Part shown: one piece after another, positions 6,122 through 13,026 of the stretch
Layout of the letters: each line of letters begins with the position of its first letter
How positions within the stretch are numbered: the stretch's first letter is position 1
NCBI GenBank assembly: GCA_910586535.1
Contig: CAJUHS010000021.1
Coordinates: 1 to 38,658 of the forward strand
Reading direction: 5' to 3'
Source: an uncultured Oscillospiraceae bacterium
GTDB taxonomy: Bacteria; Bacillota; Clostridia; Oscillospirales; Ruminococcaceae
DNA length: 38,658 nucleotides
Made by a program: the position numbers and the translations under genes
Notes under the pieces: model-generated
What the model saw: the letters and a program-made list of their open reading frames with translations, nothing else
Database searches by the model: none
What the model was told of the DNA's origin: nothing

Positions 6122-8347
6122 ATGATCGGTGAAGACGCAGTAAATTCCACCACGGCAATGATGAATAAGTTGTTGCAGATAATTCTTGAAATTATCAGAA
6201 TGAGAAACGAATATCTTAGATACGGAAACAGGAATGTACCGCAAAACGGTTCAAAAACGCCCAAAATCAGATACGGAGAAATGAAAACGGCAGAATACAA
6301 CAATCTGCTGAAAACGGGAGAAAAAATGCGTACCGTCTCCGTACCCACAGATAAGCTTGAAAATATTAACGACTATGCAAAAAAGCTCGGCGCAAAATAC
6401 TGGGTTATGGAGGACGAGGGAAAAACGGCAACCATTGTAGTCCCCGAAAGCTATTATAATCAGTTCAACGACGCATTGCAACAGTCTATAAAGGAGCAGC
6501 TTAACAATAATATATCATCTCTGACTGTTAAGGACGGAACGGAGCTTGTCCCCGAAAGCGACATAGATTTGGTAAAGAATGTTTTGGATCATCACGATAT
6601 ACCCGTTTATGCGTTTCAGACCAAAGACGGAAGCTATATGAATATAGTACCCAGCGAGTATGACGGACAGTACCGCGAGGCAATGCAGGAAGCCGCGCAA
6701 CTCAAAGAAAAAATGCAGAGTATTGATATAGAGACCTTTAATCAAACGCTGCCTTTTGCGTATATTGATAAACTTAATGATAAAATACAGGCGGTTACTC
6801 CCGAACAGGCTGAATATCTTGCCTCTGCATTGTCCGATGAAAAAATATCCTTTGTAAAAGACGAAAACGGAAATACGGCGATACGTTTTCCGCAAGAGCT
6901 GACAGAAAAAATAAATGAATGTATCGGCAAGCAGAGTGAAATGCTGAAATCCGTTGAGGATTATATGATAACCGTTGTTGACAGCGGTATTACCGTCAAC
7001 AAGGATAAACTTCTTGTGAATGAAAATGAAACCGAATATTTCACAAAAGTACCTAATACGGGAGGACAGGATTACATAAAAATCCCGAAATCCGAAGCGC
7101 AGCTTTTGGACGGTGGTAAAACGATCGGTACAAAGCTTGACTTTGAAAAGACATATCAGATATATGACCAAAACGGTATGATGAAGTCAATGCGTTCGGG
7201 CAGGGAGCTTGCGGCGGCGTACAACACAAAAAGTAAAAATGCCGATAAGGGTACGGCTATATCGCATTATCACAATGATTCTCTTGAACGCATAGAGCTG
7301 TTTAATTCAAAACAAAACAAGCTCATAAGCATAGGTATTGAAAATGCTGAAACCATACGCAGAGATTTAGCGGAGCAAGGCATTTCGGGATATGCCGCCG
7401 AAAAAATGCTTGCTGATATTGACAAGTCGCTTCCGCAGGAATATAGGAACGTATTTAATTATGTTCCCGAAAAATCCGCCATGGAATTTACCGATATAAA
7501 AAGCGATGTAATCAAGCAGTACCAGCTTGCGGAAAAAATCAGCGGCAGCGAAATGTCAGCAGGATTAAAAGATACTCTCGGTCAGAAGTGCTGCGTACTT
7601 GATAAAAATACCAATCAATATGTAATGGTGACGGCAAACGAAAACAGGCTTAAAGAAGCCTTGGAGACTATGGGATATGACAAGCTGCAAATAGCCGCCG
7701 TTGTCTCCGAGGTGCAGAAATCCTATGACAAAAGCGGCGCAAAACTTGAACGTGAAAGTGTACAAGTACAGAACTTAGAGACTACAAATGCGGAAGCTGC
7801 ACAATGTCAGTATGTTGCGGATAATAACGGTATTACTCTCATAAAACCCGAAATAAACGGAAATGAAGCCGCTTTTAAATATCTTGAAATAGAAAACGGC
7901 ACAAACCGCAGCGAGATAGAAACTGTATTAAAAAAGAATTTCGGCATAAAGGACGCTGCTTCTGCGGCTGAAATAATAAACTGCATAGAAAATAAAGGCG
8001 TTATCTCCCCTGCTCCGTCAGTAACAACAAAAGACGGATTTGAAGTATCACGAATTACGTCCAACTACATATCTATCAGCAGGAGCGGCGAGAAAATAAC
8101 GGTGGACAAAAATAATCTTGATACGCAAAAAATATGCGATAAATTTGGAGTAACCGAAAAGCAGGCGGAGAGGCTTAAAAACAGTCTTGAGAAATCTCTT
8201 AAAGCCGCAGACAGAAAGTCAGAAACGGGACAAACATTTTCCGAAATCAAGGCAGCCGCCAAAAAGGTTATTGAGAAAATCAACGCCGATAAAAAGGACA
8301 AGGCTGAAAAGACTGCTCCAGCAGTTACTTCAGAAAGGAGCAAATAA
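6122..8347 (+). CDS. PcfB (DUF3801)-like conjugation protein with a long C-terminal extension
   Basis: The first 130 or so residues resemble PcfB/DUF3801: an EDAVNSTTAMM start, a basic stretch, then a LLKTGEKMRTVSVP segment and a YAKKLGAKYWV motif. PcfB-type proteins work beside the coupling ATPase, recruiting the relaxosome, and the VirD4 gene follows directly with an overlapping stop and start (TAATG at 8345-8349). Ordinary PcfB proteins are about 150-200 residues; this one is 741. The rest holds repeated small alpha/beta units, each with a pattern like 'KDGSYMNIVPSEY' (near residues 175-190) or 'NGNTAIRFPQEL' (near 245-260), and a basic helical end. The repeated units look like duplications of the DUF3801 fold used as a scaffold; that is inference. 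Confidence 0.7.
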   Translation: MIGEDAVNSTTAMMNKLLQIILEIIRMRNEYLRYGNRNVPQNGSKTPKIRYGEMKTAEYNNLLKTGEKMRTVSVPTDKLENINDYAKKLGAKYWVMEDEGKTATIVVPESYYNQFNDALQQSIKEQLNNNISSLTVKDGTELVPESDIDLVKNVLDHHDIPVYAFQTKDGSYMNIVPSEYDGQYREAMQEAAQLKEKMQSIDIETFNQTLPFAYIDKLNDKIQAVTPEQAEYLASALSDEKISFVKDENGNTAIRFPQELTEKINECIGKQSEMLKSVEDYMITVVDSGITVNKDKLLVNENETEYFTKVPNTGGQDYIKIPKSEAQLLDGGKTIGTKLDFEKTYQIYDQNGMMKSMRSGRELAAAYNTKSKNADKGTAISHYHNDSLERIELFNSKQNKLISIGIENAETIRRDLAEQGISGYAAEKMLADIDKSLPQEYRNVFNYVPEKSAMEFTDIKSDVIKQYQLAEKISGSEMSAGLKDTLGQKCCVLDKNTNQYVMVTANENRLKEALETMGYDKLQIAAVVSEVQKSYDKSGAKLERESVQVQNLETTNAEAAQCQYVADNNGITLIKPEINGNEAAFKYLEIENGTNRSEIETVLKKNFGIKDAASAAEIINCIENKGVISPAPSVTTKDGFEVSRITSNYISISRSGEKITVDKNNLDTQKICDKFGVTEKQAERLKNSLEKSLKAADRKSETGQTFSEIKAAAKKVIEKINADKKDKAEKTAPAVTSERSK

Positions 8348-10929
8348 TGGCTAAGAATAATGGTATGCCGCAAAAAAAGAGTATGACATCATTTATAATT
8401 TATATTGTGATCGCCATTATCCTGTTGCTTTTCGGTATGTGGGGCGGTTACGTCTTGCAGGAGACCGCACATAAAAATGGCAAGGCAAATTTTCAGAGAG
8501 CTTTGGATAAGGCTGGAGATTACGCAAATATTGAAAGCTTTTTTTACGCCGCGAAATCAGCGTTAAGCGATAAGGGAATGGCGCAAACAGGAGCAATGTA
8601 CGGCGGCATGGCAGGACTGCTCATATTTGCTTATCAGATATCCAAAACTCCGAAGCGTTTTCATCGTAAGGGCGAGGAACACGGGTCGGCACGTTGGGGA
8701 ACGGATAAAGAAAAACAGTCCGTGGGAGACGTAAACGATTTTTACAACAACGCTATTTTAGCTTCGGACGTTTTCCTCGTTCTCGACCGCAAGAAGCGTG
8801 ATAAAAACACTATGACTGACAAGGAGAAAAAGTCAAGGGAACGCAGCGACAGAATAAAGGAAAATAATGAAAAAAATCGTATTGACAAGCTGATAAAAAA
8901 AGCGCAGGAAAATTCCCCAATGGGGAATACGGAAAAGTCAGAAATATTTGTAACGAAGAAAAATACCCTTGTAAAATACAACGGCAGCGATACGGACGTA
9001 ACCTTACCAGACAGTATAAATAAAATCGGTAAATTTGCATTTGCATTGTCAAAAGTAAAATCTGTTACAGCTTCTTCTGTTACTGTTGTTGAAAACGGCG
9101 CGTTTTTCGGATGTGAAAAGCTGAAACATATAGAGATGTCAAACGTTGAAATTATAGGTATATCGGCTTTTGAAAGGTGTTATGAACTCTCGGATATTTA
9201 TGTAGGAGATAAATTCCGAAAAGCCGATACAACGTCATTTATGCAATGCCTAAATGTAGTAATTCATTCATCGGCAGGCGGATATGTAGAGCCGTATGCG
9301 AATCAGAATGATATAACTTTTGAAATAAGCGGCAGCTGTGTAGATAACGAGGTTATTTCAATTCGTAAAATAGCCGAAAAGACGAAAAAAGTGCAAAAAA
9401 TTCAAGCAATGCTTAATCTGAATATGCTTATACTCGGCGGTTCGGGTACGGGTAAATCACGATTTTTTGTTAAGCCAAACCTAATGCAGTGCAACACTTC
9501 TTTTGTCGTGACAGATCCTTCGGGCGAGCTGATACAGTCCTGCGGAAAAATGCTTGAAAGAATGGGGTACACAATAAAGGTTTTCAACATTGACAATATG
9601 GATTACAGCTGCAATTACAATCCGTTTCATTATATGAATGATACGGACGGTAAGTATGATGAGAACGCTGTTATTAAAATGATAAATACTTTTATGCTAA
9701 ATACCAAAGGCGAGGGACAGGGCGGCGATCCATTTTGGGAGGACTGTACGCGTCTGCTGTTGTCGGCTGTATGTTTCCTGCTTGTTGAGACTGCCCCAGA
9801 GGAAGAACGAAATTTCGCAAATGTACTCGATATTATTCATAAGGCAAAGGTAATCGAGGGCAAGGAAGAAGAAAAATCGGAGTTTGACGCTATGTTTGAC
9901 GCGCGGAAAGGTGACAATCCGAACGCATTATCAGTACAGTATTATGACGAATTTAAACAGGCAGCAGGAAAAACAATGCAATCTATACTTATAAGCACTA
10001 CCACACGTCTCCAAAGCTTCAAGCTTGCAAAGATACGCAATTTGACTTGTATGGATAATATCGGACTTGATACCCTCGGAGACAAAAAAACAGCTTTATT
10101 TATCATAATACCGTCAACGGACAGTACGTATAATTTCCTTGCGGCTATGATGTATTCGCAGCTTTTTGACAGTCTGTACAGAGCGGCAATATCAAAATAT
10201 CACGGCAGACTTCCCGTTCACGTCCGTTTTATCTGCGATGAATTTGCGAACACGGGTAAAATTCCTGAATTTGAAAAGATATTGGCAACGTGCCGAAAGT
10301 TTGAGATTTCCGTACAAGTAATCTTGCAAAATTTATCGCAGCTTAAACGGCTTTATGAAAAGTCATGGGAAGAAATCCCCGGAAACTGCGATACTACAAT
10401 ATTCCTCGGCGGTAAAGACCAAACCAATAACGAGTACATTATGAAAGAACTCGGAAAAGAAACTATCGACACAATGAACGTCAATAAAACAAAATCGAAG
10501 CAGGGTTCTACATCGTATAACGATGGTATTCTCGGGCGTGAGCTTATGCAGCTTGACGAGCTTGCCACAATGCCGAACAATGAATGCCTTGTACTTATAA
10601 GAGGTATGCGACCGTTCAGAACGGACAAGTTTGATATTGCCAATCACCCGCGCTACGGTATGCTTGACGAAGTAAATAAAATCAAAAATACATACTATCT
10701 TTCTGAAAATATTCATACAAAAGAGGAAGAAGAAATTCTTAATTTAGGCGAAGTTTATGACACGGGCGAAACGGTTGGAATGAATAATATAGGCACAATT
10801 ACCGTTAACTTTGTTTCTTCCGATAATAGCGTTATTGTACCGTTGTCAGAACTTAATAAAAACATCAAACCTGAAATCAATGCTATTTTCGCGGAAGTCG
10901 GAGAAGCTTATTCTGCTGAAATTGCTTGA
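8347..10929 (+). CDS. virD4: VirD4/TraG-type coupling ATPase with a leucine-rich-repeat insertion
   Basis: Coupling protein of the type IV secretion system: it links the relaxosome to the membrane channel and drives DNA export. The 860 residues show two N-terminal membrane segments (about 14-37 and 80-96), the EEHGSARWGT motif near 110-119, Walker A GGSGTGKS at 364-371, and a Walker B-like ICDEFAN at 629-635, followed by the NLSQLKRLYE region. Between about residues 150 and 340 lies material absent from typical Firmicute relatives: a highly charged helix, the palindrome-encoded NSPMGN (189-194), and a BspA-type leucine-rich repeat block (ALPDSINKIGKFAFA-like units, then GAFFGCEKL, SAFERCYEL, and an EPYANQND end). 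ATG overlaps the preceding stop. A palindrome abuts the stop. Confidence 0.93.
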   Translation: MAKNNGMPQKKSMTSFIIYIVIAIILLLFGMWGGYVLQETAHKNGKANFQRALDKAGDYANIESFFYAAKSALSDKGMAQTGAMYGGMAGLLIFAYQISKTPKRFHRKGEEHGSARWGTDKEKQSVGDVNDFYNNAILASDVFLVLDRKKRDKNTMTDKEKKSRERSDRIKENNEKNRIDKLIKKAQENSPMGNTEKSEIFVTKKNTLVKYNGSDTDVTLPDSINKIGKFAFALSKVKSVTASSVTVVENGAFFGCEKLKHIEMSNVEIIGISAFERCYELSDIYVGDKFRKADTTSFMQCLNVVIHSSAGGYVEPYANQNDITFEISGSCVDNEVISIRKIAEKTKKVQKIQAMLNLNMLILGGSGTGKSRFFVKPNLMQCNTSFVVTDPSGELIQSCGKMLERMGYTIKVFNIDNMDYSCNYNPFHYMNDTDGKYDENAVIKMINTFMLNTKGEGQGGDPFWEDCTRLLLSAVCFLLVETAPEEERNFANVLDIIHKAKVIEGKEEEKSEFDAMFDARKGDNPNALSVQYYDEFKQAAGKTMQSILISTTTRLQSFKLAKIRNLTCMDNIGLDTLGDKKTALFIIIPSTDSTYNFLAAMMYSQLFDSLYRAAISKYHGRLPVHVRFICDEFANTGKIPEFEKILATCRKFEISVQVILQNLSQLKRLYEKSWEEIPGNCDTTIFLGGKDQTNNEYIMKELGKETIDTMNVNKTKSKQGSTSYNDGILGRELMQLDELATMPNNECLVLIRGMRPFRTDKFDIANHPRYGMLDEVNKIKNTYYLSENIHTKEEEEILNLGEVYDTGETVGMNNIGTITVNFVSSDNSVIVPLSELNKNIKPEINAIFAEVGEAYSAEIA
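8913..8927. repeat. Dispersed palindrome, copy 4 (in frame in virD4)
   Basis: TTCCCCAATGGGGAA, read as NSPMGN. It lies at the boundary between the charged helix and the leucine-rich-repeat insertion. Confidence 0.95.
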
Positions 10930-10944
10930 TTCCCCAGTGGGGAT
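10930..10944. repeat. Dispersed palindrome, copy 5
   Basis: TTCCCCAGTGGGGAT, directly abutting the virD4 TGA and 4 bases before an AAGGAGG. Confidence 0.93.
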
Positions 10945-10962
10945 TTTAAGGAGGTGGAAAAG

Positions 10963-11136
10963 GTGAAGTTTGAGGAGAAATCAAAAGATGAAATGTATAA
11001 CTCAATTATGGACATAATAAAAAACGGTGGAGAAGCCGTTGTCAGAAAACGTTCTAAAAACGGAGAAAAATACATAGAAATCGTTGAACAGAAATATGGA
11101 GCAAGTCAAAAGTTTGCTGTAGTCACAAGTAAATAA
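10963..11136 (+). CDS. Small hypothetical protein
   Basis: GTG 10963 is chosen because GGAGG (10950-10954) lies 8 bases upstream; a GTG at 10954 would overlap that site. The 57-residue product is basic, with a helical N-terminal half and a KRSKNGEKYIEIVEQKY segment that could form two beta strands. No family is recognised. It is the last gene before the strong terminator at 11170-11210, so it ends the coupling-protein operon. Similar small proteins of unknown function are common between the transfer genes of Clostridial elements. Confidence 0.55.
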   Translation: MKFEEKSKDEMYNSIMDIIKNGGEAVVRKRSKNGEKYIEIVEQKYGASQKFAVVTSK

Positions 11137-11139
11137 GGC

Positions 11140-11154
11140 GTATCTGAATGGGGA
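11140..11154. repeat. Decayed palindrome, copy 6
   Basis: GTATCTGAATGGGGA region: the right arm AATGGGGAT is intact and the left arm is changed. It follows a stop codon as other copies do. It also forms a small GTATC/GATAC hairpin. Confidence 0.4.
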
Positions 11155-11169
11155 TACGGAACAGCTGAT

Positions 11170-11210
11170 GGAGCTAAACGATATAGTGATATATCGTTTA
11201 GCTCCTTTTT
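11170..11210 (+). terminator. Perfect intrinsic terminator ahead of the pilin gene
   Basis: GGAGCTAAACGATATA (11170-11185), loop GTGA, and the exact complement TATATCGTTTAGCTCC (11190-11205) form a 16-bp stem with no mismatch, followed by five Ts. It separates the coupling-protein operon from the secretion-channel operon. It is nearly symmetrical, but the opposite strand has no flanking T run. Confidence 0.93.
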
Positions 11211-11281
11211 ATTTTCAGGTATCAGCGGAGTGATCCGATTGGTATATATAAAAATTTTTATATTAAAGGAGGTCGTTCAAA

Positions 11282-11665
11282 ATGAACGAAAAAAACGAAC
11301 TCACGGTAATGGAGCGTATTTCCGATACCGTGACCGAAACAGGGGCGAGATTGGCAGTAAAGGCTACAAATGGTCTCGGCATACTTATGACAAAGAGAAT
11401 AGGAAAAGTTCTTGTTACTTTGCCGCTTGTTTTGTCAATGTGTACAGTTACTGCATATGCGGCAGACGCAGACGAAATGATCAATAAAATCATCGAGCTT
11501 TTAAAGCTTTGGATACCGAGATTGGGTGGTTTGCTTGTAATTGTCGGCGGAATACAGTTAGGAATCGGTTTTAAAGATGATGATGCAACAGGTAAGACAA
11601 GAGGTATGCAGTGTATGATTGGCGGCGCAATAGTTGCAGCCATTGGCTTAATGGTATCTCTTTAA
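11282..11665 (+). CDS. Maff2/VirB2-like pilin precursor
   Basis: ATG 11282 with AAAGGAGG upstream. The 127-residue product has a long basic leader, a hydrophobic signal segment at about 41-60 ending in the cleavage-like AYA-AD, and two further hydrophobic segments at about 80-96 and 111-127 separated by a short charged loop (GFKDDDATGKTRG). This two-helix hairpin is the fold of VirB2/TrbC pilins and of the Maff2 family encoded before VirB6 and VirB4 in Firmicute elements. The predicted mature chain is 67 residues. It is the first gene after a strong terminator, so a promoter should lie between 11211 and 11270; that stretch has an AT-rich 18-bp palindrome (11245-11262 region) but no confident -35/-10 pair. 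Confidence 0.82.
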   Translation: MNEKNELTVMERISDTVTETGARLAVKATNGLGILMTKRIGKVLVTLPLVLSMCTVTAYAADADEMINKIIELLKLWIPRLGGLLVIVGGIQLGIGFKDDDATGKTRGMQCMIGGAIVAAIGLMVSL

Positions 11666-11726
11666 GTGACCGTCATGCGGCGGGCGGCGTTGGATTGTCC
11701 GCCGCTAAATTTGGAGGTGAATAACT

Positions 11727-12539
11727 TTGGAAGATTTTTTTAAAGCTGGATCAGAGGAAATCGCACTGACGATCGCCTCAACGGTTACAAGTTTTAAAAT
11801 TTTAATCATAAAAATTCTTCAAAACAACTCAATATCAGAATCTGATGTTGTAACAAGTGCAGTAACATCGGCAGGGGTGTCACTTACAACTTTGTTTTTG
11901 CTCATGGAATTTTTTTCACAGATGACGTCAAAATGGTTTGAGAGAATGGAGGATGCTATACAGCTTGGCATAAAAATGATTGTAGCAAAAATAATTATTG
12001 AAAACTCATCTACAATAGTTGGTGGAATAAGCGGATACTTCAAAGACCTTGGGACAGCAAATATTGAAAGCGGATTTGATTCCATTACGAGTAATATAAT
12101 AGGTTTAACTGTTCCCGGTGACGCAGGACCTTTTGGTATTGGATATATTCTTCTAACGTTGTTTTTATATATTATTTGGGCTGTTGTAATAATTATGTTG
12201 ATTATGCTTACGATAGAAATTCTTGGCATTGTTTTTGAAATAGGAATACATATGGCTGTAGGACCAATCGCACTTTCAACGCTTTGCAACAGCACGTTTC
12301 GTTCAACAGGTCTAAGTTTCATAAAATCATATACTGCCGTATGTTTGCAAACTACTGTTATAGGTGCTATATGTAAAGTATATACAAAATTTGCGACAAA
12401 TCTGAATTTAACCAACATTACCGCGACAGGAATGGCGGCTAATATGGTTGCATATTGTATGCCATTACTTGGACTTGCAGTGTTATGCGTAACCATAAAA
12501 AAATCAAGCGATATTACAAAGCGAATGTTTGGTGCATAA
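11727..12539 (+). CDS. VirB6/TrbL-like polytopic channel protein
   Basis: The start is TTG 11727, supported by GGAGGTG at 11713-11719. The 270-residue product has about five or six hydrophobic segments: near 43-64, 80-100, a long pair at about 137-175, one at about 210-225 and one at about 235-258. The short motif VGPIALSTL and the position between the pilin and PrgI genes match VirB6/TrbL-type proteins, which form the inner-membrane channel of the conjugation apparatus. The gene follows the pilin gene by about 60 bases and precedes prgI with a 13-base gap, consistent with one operon. A C-terminal KKSSDITKRMFG cytoplasmic tail is typical of the family. Confidence 0.85.
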   Translation: MEDFFKAGSEEIALTIASTVTSFKILIIKILQNNSISESDVVTSAVTSAGVSLTTLFLLMEFFSQMTSKWFERMEDAIQLGIKMIVAKIIIENSSTIVGGISGYFKDLGTANIESGFDSITSNIIGLTVPGDAGPFGIGYILLTLFLYIIWAVVIIMLIMLTIEILGIVFEIGIHMAVGPIALSTLCNSTFRSTGLSFIKSYTAVCLQTTVIGAICKVYTKFATNLNLTNITATGMAANMVAYCMPLLGLAVLCVTIKKSSDITKRMFGA

Positions 12540-12552
12540 GGAGGAATACAAA

Positions 12553-13026
12553 ATGGGCGTAATGAGAAGAAGCATTCCTGCCGAAATAAAGTCATTTAAA
12601 GAAAAATTTTTCTTTGGATTAACAGTAAGGCAGCTTGTTTGCGGCGCAGGAATCCTTGCACTTGCAGTACCTACGGGGATTTGGGGAAATAAAATAATGT
12701 CGCAGGACACAGTAGGGTGGTTAATAATACTTGAAGTTGCTCCGCTTGCCGCTATAGGTTGGGCAAGCTACAATGATATGCCAATTGAGATGATAGGCAA
12801 AAAGGCTCTTGCATACTATTTCGGCATACAAAAACGGAAATTAAAATACACGCCTCCAGAAGCGACTGTACACAAAGAATTGATAAAACTTAACCTTGAA
12901 GCCGTAACAACCGAACGCCATGAAGAACTGCGACTTGAAAAGGAACATTTAAAGCTTAAGAAAAAAGCTGCAAAGAAAAATAAAAAACATAAAATGTCCA
13001 AAAAGAAAGAAGATGAAAATATATGA
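12553..13026 (+). CDS. prgI: PrgI family conjugation protein
   Basis: ATG 12553 with AGGAGG upstream. The 157-residue protein begins with the PrgI signature (RRSIPAEIKSFKEKFFFGLT), has two hydrophobic segments (about 29-47 and 55-75), and ends in a Lys-rich tail (KKKAAKKNKKHKMSKKK). PrgI is a small membrane protein always encoded just before VirB4 in Gram-positive conjugation systems and is thought to correspond to VirB3. Its stop overlaps the VirB4 start (ATGA at 13023-13026), so the two are translationally coupled. Family members are usually 110-140 residues; the longer basic tail accounts for the difference. Confidence 0.93.
   Translation: MGVMRRSIPAEIKSFKEKFFFGLTVRQLVCGAGILALAVPTGIWGNKIMSQDTVGWLIILEVAPLAAIGWASYNDMPIEMIGKKALAYYFGIQKRKLKYTPPEATVHKELIKLNLEAVTTERHEELRLEKEHLKLKKKAAKKNKKHKMSKKKEDENI

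Noticed and set aside
11244..11262. AT-rich 18-bp palindrome before the pilin gene as an operator or promoter
   Set aside because: It consists only of A and T runs and no -35/-10 pair with proper spacing fits; not enough to claim a site.
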